Source of the DNA: Candidatus Methanophagaceae archaeon
GTDB taxonomy: Archaea > Halobacteriota > Syntropharchaeia > Alkanophagales > Methanospirareceae
Length of the DNA: 23,573 nt
Assembly (NCBI GenBank): GCA_013374505.1
Contig: QENJ01000043.1
Span: forward strand, 1 to 23,573
Direction: 5' to 3'
Part shown: piece after piece, positions 5,733-12,780 of the stretch
How the letters are laid out: each line of letters opens with the position of its first letter
Numbering within the stretch: the first letter of the stretch is position 1
The notes under the pieces: model-generated
Told to the model about the DNA's origin: nothing
Seen by the model: the letters and a program-made list of their open reading frames with translations, nothing else
Database searches by the model: none
Program-made: the position numbers and the translations under genes

Positions 5733-6303
5733 CTTTACAAACCCCCTCCTTCAATATTTTCTCCGCTATATACTCCATATCGTTCATATCCTCCGTGTAC
5801 CATCTCTGCCTTACGGTAGCTACGACCATGGACACCGCACCGATCAAAAGCCCCACCACCGTGGACGTAAATGCAATCACAAGATTATTCGCCAGTTGTT
5901 CTATGTTTCCGGCACTCAGCCCCAGTAACGCGGGACCCAACGGGATAAGAGTACCCATCAGTCCGAGTGTTGGGCCAAATCTTATCAGGATGCGAGGTTT
6001 CTCTAACTTCCTCATTATTTCTACTTCTCGTTCTTGCATCAGTCTTTCCGTTTCTCTTACAAGTGTATCCTCATCACTGTGCCCGGCAAATACTTCTTTC
6101 AGCTTCTCAAAGAAAACGCTTAGGTGGCCTTCGTTTAGCTTATCTTCTATGCTCCCGCTCTTCCGTCTCGAATAATCAGACAACAGCTCGCCAACAAAAA
6201 TAAACGATACCCCTACCAGCACCAGCAGCAGTATCAGCACCGGATACAGCAGTGCGTTACTCAATGTCAACATAATTCTCATCAGTTCTGCTAACAGCTC
6301 CAT
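5710..6303 (-). CDS. exbB-like: MotA/TolQ/ExbB-family proton channel (copy 1)
   Basis: 197 aa. Three transmembrane helices: about 15-38, 107-129 and 140-163, with a short cytoplasmic part between the first two (40-105). The helix-2 motif FGPTLGLMGTLIPLGPALL and the helix-3 motif LVIAFTSTVVGLLIG carry the conserved Gly-Thr and Thr positions of the TolQ/ExbB pore. These channels assemble as a pentamer around ExbD/TolR-type helices and convert proton flow into movement of an outer domain. The partner here should be DUF2149 at 4909-5268. Ribosome site AGGAGGA at 6309-6315. The C-terminal tail EPRDSTR differs from the paralogue at 11823 and is encoded by the terminal repeat of the inserted cassette, so it was probably added by the insertion. 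Confidence 0.9.
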   Translation of the reverse strand: MELLAELMRIMLTLSNALLYPVLILLLVLVGVSFIFVGELLSDYSRRKSGSIEDKLNEGHLSVFFEKLKEVFAGHSDEDTLVRETERLMQEREVEIMRKLEKPRILIRFGPTLGLMGTLIPLGPALLGLSAGNIEQLANNLVIAFTSTVVGLLIGAVSMVVATVRQRWYTEDMNDMEYIAEKILKEGVCKEPRDSTR

Positions 6304-6336
6304 TTTAGTCCTCCTATTTTTACTTGATTATTCCTT

Positions 6337-7515
6337 TTACCCTTCTGTTTTCTTTTTTGTACGCTTTTTGATTAAACTTTTTTCAAAAGTTTGTTTGATG
6401 AACCCTATTGCAGTCATAGCGAGCATAAAAAGCAATCCTGCAATCACGTCACTTGCCGGCACGCCCGCTATATTTATCTCCATATCCTTCACCGGTAGAT
6501 ATGCCGGTATTAGCAATAGCGAAAGGAAATAAAGTAACCCGAAAAACGTCATCACGCTACCCAAACTGGACGGACTAAGATTCTTTCGCTCTTTTAACTC
6601 GCGGATTCCAAATGTCAGTCCGATAATAGTGGCAAAGAAAATCCCGCCAACCAAAAGTCCTACCAGCACGCTGCTCATGCCCATGATTATAAGCAAAGCA
6701 CATGCGATGAACATTGTCGCACCGCAAACAGGGCATGGAATCGCCATAAGTATAAACGTCTTTCTCGTGATGTCTTTTTTACTCCGAACCCACTTCTTTA
6801 CCGTGTACAACCCGAGCACGAGCAGAAATAACGCTATTATCAGGTGCATCAAGCCGAGTAAGATCCAGGAATTCATTAACAGGTTCACGAATTCGTATGC
6901 ACCGCCGAATTTGCCAATCAAGATGCTCATTGTAAAAGGCACGGCGAAGTAAAAGGAAGCAACGGCTAAGATTTCGCGTTTACGGAGTGTAGCAAAAGCG
7001 CACCCAAATGCGGTCTTCGATGAGAACTTTATCGTCGCTAACAAAATGCCCACGATTAGCAGTGTACTTATCAGACTCCTCTCTTTGCACTGCTCTATCT
7101 TTTCTTCTATCCATGTAGAGTCATACTCAGGATAATTCGTTTTGTACAGCTCGGCACCCTTATCATAGTATAAAGAAGCGTTTTCACAGTCGCGCAGTTC
7201 ATGATAGCAGTTGCCTGCCTTTAAAAAAGTAGCAGCGGCAAGTTCGTATTCCTTCACGGTTACGAAATTGTCACCTGCTAATACGTAATAACAGGAGGCG
7301 TTGCTCCAGTAGGATTCGTTGCTATACCGCACGGCTATCTTCTGGTATAAAATACCGGCGTTTTTGTAATTCTTCAGGCTCACGAGTTTCTCGGCGTAGC
7401 CTTTTAGGTCTTCGGTGTCCACATCTTTATCCCCTACATCTCCATGGGTATTTACCATTAATGGACTTACCAGCAACAGCAATAATACGCACATTAGTAT
7501 TATTCTTTTACTCAT
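6337..7515 (-). CDS. TPR-like ectodomain fused to DUF2162-type membrane transporter domain
   Basis: 392 aa. Signal peptide or anchor 1-24; then about 110 residues of TPR-like helices (36-145) with Tyr/Ala/Asn pairs such as KNAGILYQKIA and ELAAATFLKAGNCY, placed outside the cell. From about 148 there are six or seven hydrophobic segments. The IPCPVCGATMF motif (259-269) inside the membrane part is characteristic of DUF2162-like proteins, which I know as predicted transporters encoded near ExbB and DUF2149 in methanogens. The two Cys of PCPVC could bind metal or form a redox pair. The C-terminus is basic (KKRTKKKTEG). First gene of the operon 7515-4909, 33 nt before the ExbB-like gene. The DUF2162 label is from memory of motif and context, so moderate. 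Substrate unknown. Confidence 0.7.
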   Translation of the reverse strand: MSKRIILMCVLLLLLVSPLMVNTHGDVGDKDVDTEDLKGYAEKLVSLKNYKNAGILYQKIAVRYSNESYWSNASCYYVLAGDNFVTVKEYELAAATFLKAGNCYHELRDCENASLYYDKGAELYKTNYPEYDSTWIEEKIEQCKERSLISTLLIVGILLATIKFSSKTAFGCAFATLRKREILAVASFYFAVPFTMSILIGKFGGAYEFVNLLMNSWILLGLMHLIIALFLLVLGLYTVKKWVRSKKDITRKTFILMAIPCPVCGATMFIACALLIIMGMSSVLVGLLVGGIFFATIIGLTFGIRELKERKNLSPSSLGSVMTFFGLLYFLSLLLIPAYLPVKDMEINIAGVPASDVIAGLLFMLAMTAIGFIKQTFEKSLIKKRTKKKTEG

Positions 7516-7537
7516 CTATCTCTCTATATCATCCCCT

Positions 7538-7546
7538 CTTTTATAC
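7538..7546 (-). promoter_or_regulatory. TATA box giving a leaderless transcript for the DUF2162 operon
   Basis: The minus strand reads GTATAAAAG, centred about 27 nt before ATG 7515. Transcription would therefore start at or within 1-2 nt of the start codon, i.e. a leaderless mRNA; no good ribosome site is visible at that ATG. This makes the four-gene block 7515-4909 able to be transcribed apart from the genes upstream. Confidence 0.5.
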
Positions 7547-7590
7547 TTCCCTTCAGCAAAAACCTTCTATTTGTTTTTCTTTTAGCACAA

Positions 7591-7735
7591 ACCTTTTCTT
7601 TGAAAGAAAAGCTTTACCAAAAGAACGTTCTCTTCCATTCTTCCCCTCTCTTACCTCCTTTTTATTTTCTTTCTTAGCACAGGTTCTTTTTTTAGAAAGA
7701 AAGTGTTTTCTAAAAAGAAAAAGTGTTGTGTAATC
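7591..7735. repeat. AT-rich dispersed repeat with two hairpins; likely transcript end
   Basis: Palindrome CTTTTCTTT-G-AAAGAAAAG (7593-7611) and a perfect 10-bp hairpin TTTTTAGAAA / TTTCTAAAAA (7689-7698 with 7707-7716, 8-nt loop). The second hairpin begins 27 nt after the stop of the beta-helix gene (7743) and is followed on the minus strand by AAGAACCTGTGCTAAG. The order of blocks matches 3711-3815. Probably a 3' end signal or a dispersed repeat; no gene seen in 7547-7742, apart from an 18-codon frame with a GGAGGT site that I do not consider supported. Confidence 0.45.
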
Positions 7736-7742
7736 TTATGGT

Positions 7743-9656
7743 TCACGTGTTCCTCCGTGAATACCCGTACATCATAAACGCCAGTACGATAAGCACGATT
7801 AGCGTAGCTATCAACGGCGTTGCTTTAACCGGTGGTAGCTCTATACCCTGTTTTTTAAGCTCTATCGTTTCCGCACGAACAACCATTCTCTTGCCTTCAA
7901 CCTCTTCTTCGCCTGTTAAACTCAGCCGGTCGTCCTCGTAATTCAAAAACGTCTGATAAGTGTTATTATAGCCCATGACCGTAAGTTCCTCCCTCGCATA
8001 TATGTCCACTTCGTCATTAGCCGTAATGTCGTTCGCGATCAAAGTAGTGTTGTGTGCCTCTCGGGAGACACGGATTCCGTTGGCTACCGATGCGTCATTT
8101 CTGTAAGCCGACCCATTCCTGTTGTTAGTCACCTTATTAAATCTGAGCGTATTATCCGGGCCGCCCACGTAAATCCCCGGTCCTTTATTATCCATTGCAA
8201 TGTTATGCTCAATATTAGAAGAGCTGCTGCATTTACAGCGCAGTAAAATCCCGCCCTGGCCGTTCCCTTTTACCTCGTTGCTGGAAATATTGTTAGACCG
8301 GGATTTCATCTTCGTGAAAATACCGGCTTTCGTGTTATCATATACCGAGTTGTTAAATATGTCATTGTACTCACCGCCGTATATGAAAATACCGTTTCCA
8401 CCGCCTTCACAACTGTCGCCTTTACCCATGTTGTGATGCACCCGATTGTTGCTTAGCCTGCTGTGCGAAACGTATTTAAGCTTTATGCCATGCGTTGCCG
8501 TTTCTCCTATATCATTACCGTTGTGATGTATATCGCAGTTCTTTACCATATTGTTAAAGACGAAATCACCTGTGATCTCGCCACCTCTGAGGTAAATGCC
8601 GTTACAGAAGTTCTTAACTTCCAGGTCTAATATCTCTACGTGGTCATGCCCTGGATTGTAAATACCGGAACGCTGAATACCGAATTCTTCGCACAATCCG
8701 GGGTCGAGTCCATCTAGCACGTATCCACTGCCATCAATTGTAATCCCATCTGCACCTATAGAAAGACCATGCCCCTCAGGACACGACAAATTGCAATTGA
8801 ATGTGCAGCTTTCGGTCACAGTGTCACCACATCCGAATATCTTAGCTGCATCAATGTTAGACAGGCAGCCACAACGAGGCCTGTTTTTTTCTGTTGTTAC
8901 ATCAACATCAGGTTCTGCGGCTGTGGTCGTATTTGATGTCCCGGAGCAAGAATAAGTACACGTCAACCCGGCACTATCATTATAGTTCATCGTGATATTA
9001 CACGTGTTGTTAGTGCCCGTGTTGCCACGCCCCGATTCCACAACTATATCGCCTCGTGCATTCCCGCATACAACATTACAACGGAATTCGTTCTCGTTCG
9101 AGTCGTGCGTGCATATGCCCATGCCGTTTGCCGTCAATATTGTGTTAGATTCCAGAACGTTATGAGTGGCGTTATCTGATAGTAAAATGCCATGTCCTTC
9201 TTCGCCATAACCGATTTCGTTCTTCGTTATGCTGCTATTAGAGGAGGCAAACAGCCATATACCGCTGCCCACGCCGTAAGTTATTGTATTATTGGTTATC
9301 TCGCAATTGCCGGCATCAGAAAGATAAATACCGTAATTGAAGTCCCTGATTGTCAAATCCTTTACCATTACGTTATTGCAGCCCGCGTTATGAATGCCTT
9401 CGGAATCGGCATGCTCGTCAGAACCTGTTAGGCTATACCCCTTACCGTCAATTGTAATACCATCTGCGCCTATAATCAACCCGTATTTCGTGGTGCACTC
9501 GAGATGGCCGTTAAAAGTGCAGTTCTCTATTACTGTATCGCCGCAGCCATAGTCTATACCCGTGACGTCGCCGATGCAGCCTGCGTTTGCCGTTCCTATT
9601 AAAAAAGCCAGAAACGTTAATGCTAATAATAACCGTTCTATACAACCTTTGTTCAT
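7743..9656 (-). CDS. Membrane-anchored surface protein with two beta-helix modules
   Basis: 637 aa. Signal peptide 1-25 (GTANA-GC). Module 1 (26-236) starts with the cap CGDTVIENCTF and ends NTGTNNTC...CTYSC; it is short, about 210 residues. Module 2 (about 261-570) starts CGDTVTESCTFNCNLSCPEGHG and GADGITIDGSGY and has Asn/Gly-rich beta-helix rungs such as GNGQGGILLRC, but lacks the C-terminal Cys cap. Residues 570-610 are a charged stalk (EEEVEGKRMVVRAETIELKK); 612-630 is a transmembrane helix ending in YSRRNT, with no PGF motif. Start ATG 9656 lies one base after the stop of the methyltransferase gene (TGA-A-ATG), so the two are translationally coupled. Likely a cell-surface protein of the envelope apparatus; ligand unknown. 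Confidence 0.9.
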   Translation of the reverse strand: MNKGCIERLLLALTFLAFLIGTANAGCIGDVTGIDYGCGDTVIENCTFNGHLECTTKYGLIIGADGITIDGKGYSLTGSDEHADSEGIHNAGCNNVMVKDLTIRDFNYGIYLSDAGNCEITNNTITYGVGSGIWLFASSNSSITKNEIGYGEEGHGILLSDNATHNVLESNTILTANGMGICTHDSNENEFRCNVVCGNARGDIVVESGRGNTGTNNTCNITMNYNDSAGLTCTYSCSGTSNTTTAAEPDVDVTTEKNRPRCGCLSNIDAAKIFGCGDTVTESCTFNCNLSCPEGHGLSIGADGITIDGSGYVLDGLDPGLCEEFGIQRSGIYNPGHDHVEILDLEVKNFCNGIYLRGGEITGDFVFNNMVKNCDIHHNGNDIGETATHGIKLKYVSHSRLSNNRVHHNMGKGDSCEGGGNGIFIYGGEYNDIFNNSVYDNTKAGIFTKMKSRSNNISSNEVKGNGQGGILLRCKCSSSSNIEHNIAMDNKGPGIYVGGPDNTLRFNKVTNNRNGSAYRNDASVANGIRVSREAHNTTLIANDITANDEVDIYAREELTVMGYNNTYQTFLNYEDDRLSLTGEEEVEGKRMVVRAETIELKKQGIELPPVKATPLIATLIVLIVLAFMMYGYSRRNT

Positions 9657-9657
9657 T

Positions 9658-10476
9658 TCACACTTTCCTCCCGCTCAAATACCCAAGTTCCCAGATATGC
9701 ACGAGCCCACCGAGCTTGACACCCGCATCCTTTAAACTCTCATACTTCACTTCTTCAGCACCCATCTGCCGCACCGTTTCGAGCAGTTCGGGCACGCTCT
9801 TTACTTCATAGGTCTTCAAAAGCGACCCGTTAAAGAGATCGCATATCACGAACACGCCACCGGGTGCAAGCACTCGAATAGCTTCTTTTAGTAACAGCGT
9901 TCGATCTGGTATTCTAACCTCGTGAAACACAAAAGCACTTACCACCAATTGGAATTCGCCTTCCGCAAATGGCAAGTCAAGCGCACTACCGGTTTGAAAA
10001 CTGCATCTGGCACTTACACTCTCAATTACCGCATTTCGCGCTGCACCTGCTTTCGTCATTCCAAACAGTTTCCAGCCTTTCGTCCACGTATCCACACCCG
10101 TCACTTGCGCTTCCGGGAATTGCTTCGCTATACCTATTGCCACACGACCTTGTCCTGTTCCGATGTCCAGCACTTTTCCCGTGCCAGTCCACTCCAACCG
10201 CTCAGAGAAATCGGTTTTTAGCAGTTCTATTTTTTCTCGGTTAGTCATCCAGCCCATAGAAAGATGGCAGAACACGCCTGCGAATAGTAAGATCACCCCT
10301 AAAGCCACGCATAAAATCGAACTCCAACCGGTAAAGACGATTGCAAGCCATATGCTTACAATTGCAGCTACAAATAAAGCAGCAGTGAAATATCGCAGTA
10401 CTCTATACCCATAATATGGCAATTCAAGCTGCTTCTTCGTGTGTTTAGTCAGTTTAAGCTCTTTTGCGTTATCCAC
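9658..10476 (-). CDS. Membrane-anchored class I SAM-dependent methyltransferase
   Basis: 272 aa, GTG start at 10476 preceded by GGTGGTGA. Residues 27-70 form two hydrophobic helices (RYFTAALFVAAIVSIWLAIVF and ILCVALGVILLFAGVF), then the catalytic domain. SAM-binding motif I is KVLDIGTGQGRVAIG (101-115), the acidic residue after strand 2 is in VTGVDTW (Asp129), and strand 4 is FQLVVSAFVFHEV (175-187), followed by the post-motif LAPGGVFVICDLF. The fold is that of UbiE/Methyltransf_11-type enzymes; the substrate cannot be read from sequence. The membrane hairpin places the catalytic domain at the inner face of the membrane. It follows another methyltransferase by 26 nt and is coupled to the beta-helix gene at 9656. 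Confidence 0.85.
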   Translation of the reverse strand: MDNAKELKLTKHTKKQLELPYYGYRVLRYFTAALFVAAIVSIWLAIVFTGWSSILCVALGVILLFAGVFCHLSMGWMTNREKIELLKTDFSERLEWTGTGKVLDIGTGQGRVAIGIAKQFPEAQVTGVDTWTKGWKLFGMTKAGAARNAVIESVSARCSFQTGSALDLPFAEGEFQLVVSAFVFHEVRIPDRTLLLKEAIRVLAPGGVFVICDLFNGSLLKTYEVKSVPELLETVRQMGAEEVKYESLKDAGVKLGGLVHIWELGYLSGRKV

Positions 10477-10502
10477 GATCTTTCACCACCTATTCTGCAA
10501 AA

Positions 10503-11312
10503 TCATGGTGCAGCCTTCCACCACATTACCACTGCGGAGTGCTGCTCTTTATTCCGCTCCGAAACGTACTGCTCGATAGTTTCTTTCACATGTGCATCAA
10601 CCTCCACGTATCTGCCGATAAAACTCGCGATGTATCTCACTTCCTGCTCAAAATTCCGCTCTGTGCGGTAATTCATTATTCGTACATTTACCAACCGCTC
10701 CCATAGCCGCAATATCAAATACACGAAATAATCAGCATCAGGATCAAACTCGCCACTATAATCTTTACCCGTTATCTTCCGCCACAGCTCCTTCACGAGC
10801 TCCGCCCGACCCGCAGGTTGTATCACCGCACAATAACCTCTCGAAGCATTTTCCATCTTTCGCAAGTGCTTTTCAACGTCTTTCACCTGCCACAGGAAAT
10901 GAGAACAAACAACCAAATCGAATCCATCTTTTATTTCTCGGTCGTCTACTTCCAACCAGTTTGTATTTAATATCTTCACATTCTCAACCTGGCATTCTTC
11001 CAGATTCCGTTTCAAATAATCTACTGCCGTCTCGGAAGACTCAACTGCAACTAATCTCTTTACACGCTTAGCTAACGGTATCGTCAACGTCCCGGAACCG
11101 GTGCCTATCTCCAGCACCTCGCAGTCTGTATCCAGTATCTCGCTCAATGTCTCTGTCGCAGCCCGTCCATATTCGAAATCGTTGTACTTTGCTATTTCCG
11201 TTTGGTCTTCCGCGAATTTAGCACGAAAATCCGTATCGTACGTTAGTTTCAATGGCCGCAGTCGCAGCTTCTGTTTTTCTACCCAAATATCTTGCCAGTT
11301 CAGTTCAGTCAT
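10503..11312 (-). CDS. Class I SAM-dependent methyltransferase (soluble)
   Basis: 269 aa. Motif I CEVLEIGTGSGTLTIPLA (64-81), acidic residue in LVAVESSE (Glu91), strand 4 FDLVVCSHFLWQV (131-143) in the usual position. No membrane helix, no signal peptide. The N-terminal WQDIWVEKQKLRLRPL and the C-terminal half, rich in Trp, Arg and Tyr (RLWERLVNVRIMNYRTERNFEQEV), resemble a group of archaeal methyltransferases found with metal or corrinoid genes, but I cannot name a substrate. It lies 64 nt after the DUF2149 gene and 26 nt before the membrane-anchored methyltransferase, so it belongs to the same transcription unit as the second ExbB-DUF2149 pair. Confidence 0.8.
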   Translation of the reverse strand: MTELNWQDIWVEKQKLRLRPLKLTYDTDFRAKFAEDQTEIAKYNDFEYGRAATETLSEILDTDCEVLEIGTGSGTLTIPLAKRVKRLVAVESSETAVDYLKRNLEECQVENVKILNTNWLEVDDREIKDGFDLVVCSHFLWQVKDVEKHLRKMENASRGYCAVIQPAGRAELVKELWRKITGKDYSGEFDPDADYFVYLILRLWERLVNVRIMNYRTERNFEQEVRYIASFIGRYVEVDAHVKETIEQYVSERNKEQHSAVVMWWKAAP

Positions 11313-11376
11313 AAAAATCCGCTGTCCTGCCTAACCTCGTTGTGATTCCCTACACTACCCCTGCATACATTAAACA

Positions 11377-11736
11377 TCATCCCGCCATATCCACCGGTAT
11401 GTATATCATTCCGCCATCATTTGTCTTGTATATTCTACCCATCTCTCCGCGAATTTCCGTTTTTACTGTATCATTACTCATATCCAGCTTTTCTATCTTC
11501 TCGCCGTTTTTTACTATTATTTCCATGCTCGGCTGACCCGGATTCTTCACGATTGTTAGATCCTGCTGCGTTAAAAGCTCCGGGACGCTCATATACATCA
11601 GTAGCATCACCATCAACCCCAGTGCAAATATCATCGCAATGTCGAACAGATTGGCAACACCCGACATCAGGTCGTGGTCGCTATTATCGCTCTCACCGTT
11701 CTCTACACCCCTATTCATATATTTCCTATTTTTCAT
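11377..11736 (-). CDS. DUF2149 protein, ExbD-like partner of ExbB channel (copy 2)
   Basis: 119 aa, exactly the length of copy 1. Conserved core: LMSGVANLFDIAMIFALGLM with one transmembrane helix (about 30-49) and Asp32 at its start; outer domain with NPGQPSMEII, NGEKIE and a final GGMIYIP. The invariant pattern between the two copies is SGVANLFD and NPGxPxMEII plus the C-terminal GxxIYxP. Ribosome site GAGGGTGATG close to the ATG. It follows the ExbB-like gene at 11823-12575 with an 86-nt gap that contains a scar of the AACCAC repeat. Role as the proton-coupled stator partner is inferred from the gene pair and the ExbD-like Asp motif. Confidence 0.8.
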   Translation of the reverse strand: MKNRKYMNRGVENGESDNSDHDLMSGVANLFDIAMIFALGLMVMLLMYMSVPELLTQQDLTIVKNPGQPSMEIIVKNGEKIEKLDMSNDTVKTEIRGEMGRIYKTNDGGMIYIPVDMAG

Positions 11737-11790
11737 GCTACATCACCCTCTATTTCTCTTTTACGAGTTCCTTCTCTTTCATCTTTCTCT

Positions 11791-11814
11791 AATCTGTGCT
11801 AATCTCGTGGTTCC
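11791..11814. repeat. Solo AACCAC end repeat between exbB-like and DUF2149 genes
   Basis: The minus strand reads GGAACCACGAGATTAGCACA, the same end sequence as the right border of the GxxExxY cassette. It sits at the equivalent place in the second operon, just after the ExbB-like stop codon (11823). This looks like a remnant of an excised or decayed cassette. Confidence 0.5.
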
Positions 11815-11822
11815 TTAGTTAT

Positions 11823-12575
11823 TTAGTCACTTCCGAACAGCACCTCGCAAATGTAATGGATATCGTTCATATCGTGTTTATACCAGCGTGTTCTGACAGT
11901 AGATATAGAATATGCAACGCCACCGATCAGCAAACCTATGACTGTTGTACCGAATGCTATTATTAGATTGCCTGCGAGCGTGTTTATGTCTCCTTTCGTG
12001 AGTGCAAGTAGTGCGGGACCCATCGGTATCAACGTACCCATAAGCCCGAACATCGGTCCTAGCCGGACCATCACGTTCGTTAGTTCCAGCCGTTTTGAAA
12101 TCATCCGTCCCATTTTCTGTAGCAGCTTCTCGAGATTTAACGAAAAGAGGTCTAAATGTGCAAAAGCAGGTTTCGGATTGTTTAGTTTGACGTCCTTAAC
12201 CTTAACCGCTAAAAGACCGTCTAAAAAAAGATAGACGAACCGTTTTGTGGTGCAATCCTCGAGCAGGGTCACCCCCTCTTCAAATTCACCGTTCGCCATC
12301 AGCACCTTTGCATCAAGCGCGCCTTTTTCCAGATCTTTGTGCTCATGTCTTGAAAAGAATGCTAAACAACGTTTGGCTTTTGATCCTTTCTCTTTAACCG
12401 TGGTTTCTTGCTTTAGACGGCCTGCCCGCTTAAACGCTTCAAACGAGAACATGCCGAGTTCTACCACAAGTACTGCGGTCAACCCGAGTAATATGATGAT
12501 TACCGGATAGAGCATGGCCGTAGATACGATATATACCGCGGATTGCAAAATCTGCGGTATGCTTTCTATAACCAT
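11823..12575 (-). CDS. exbB-like: MotA/TolQ/ExbB-family proton channel with enlarged cytoplasmic domain (copy 2)
   Basis: 250 aa, about 50 longer than copy 1. Transmembrane helices near 16-42, 171-192 and 202-224. Pore motifs LGPMFGLMGTLIPMGPALL and LIIAFGTTVIGLLIGG match copy 1 and the TolQ/ExbB family. The region 44-165 is cytoplasmic and carries an extra, basic then acidic domain (KQETTVKEKGSKAKRC, EFEEGVTLLEDC) that copy 1 lacks; MotA-family stators use this region to contact cytoplasmic partners. Ends at VLFGSD without the tail found in copy 1. First gene after the giant surface protein operon, with its own TATA box and operator element upstream. Expected partner: DUF2149 at 11377. Confidence 0.88.
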   Translation of the reverse strand: MVIESIPQILQSAVYIVSTAMLYPVIIILLGLTAVLVVELGMFSFEAFKRAGRLKQETTVKEKGSKAKRCLAFFSRHEHKDLEKGALDAKVLMANGEFEEGVTLLEDCTTKRFVYLFLDGLLAVKVKDVKLNNPKPAFAHLDLFSLNLEKLLQKMGRMISKRLELTNVMVRLGPMFGLMGTLIPMGPALLALTKGDINTLAGNLIIAFGTTVIGLLIGGVAYSISTVRTRWYKHDMNDIHYICEVLFGSD

Positions 12576-12628
12576 TTTGTGGCTTCACCCCTGAGGCACA
12601 TTCAACCTGTTCGTTTCTGTTTCCATAT

Positions 12629-12710
12629 CATAAATAGTATAGTTGTTAGGTCTGCAAAAACCCAACCCTAACAAGATTCGGGTTTGTTTGCAAAACCTAA
12701 AATTGTTAGG
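12629..12710 (-). promoter_or_regulatory. TATA box and TTAGG operator element, copy C
   Basis: TATA-like CTATTTATG (12629-12637, minus) places a start near 12607, giving a leader of about 32 nt before the ExbB-like ATG 12575. A TTAGG half-site lies at 12646-12650. Two 15-bp sites follow: CCTAACAAGATTCGG (12667-12681) and CCTAAAATTGTTAGG (12696-12710), with starts 29 bp apart. Located in the 205-bp gap between the 1594-aa protein stop (12781) and the ExbB-like gene. Confidence 0.6.
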
Positions 12711-12780
12711 GCATATCAAGCAAAAACGGCTTCTTTTGCTTCGACAATCACAACTTTTGTTACGGATTTGTCGTATCCTT

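Noticed and set aside
7564..7640. 18-codon frame MEENVLLVKLFF with a GGAGGT ribosome site upstream
   Set aside because: It is encoded almost wholly by the dispersed palindrome repeat, and the other copy of that repeat (3711-3750) does not preserve the frame with its start.
12720..12775. Possible terminator hairpin after the 1594-aa gene (GACAA...TTGTC)
   Set aside because: The stem is only about five or six base pairs with a long interior loop and no U-tract; too weak to annotate.
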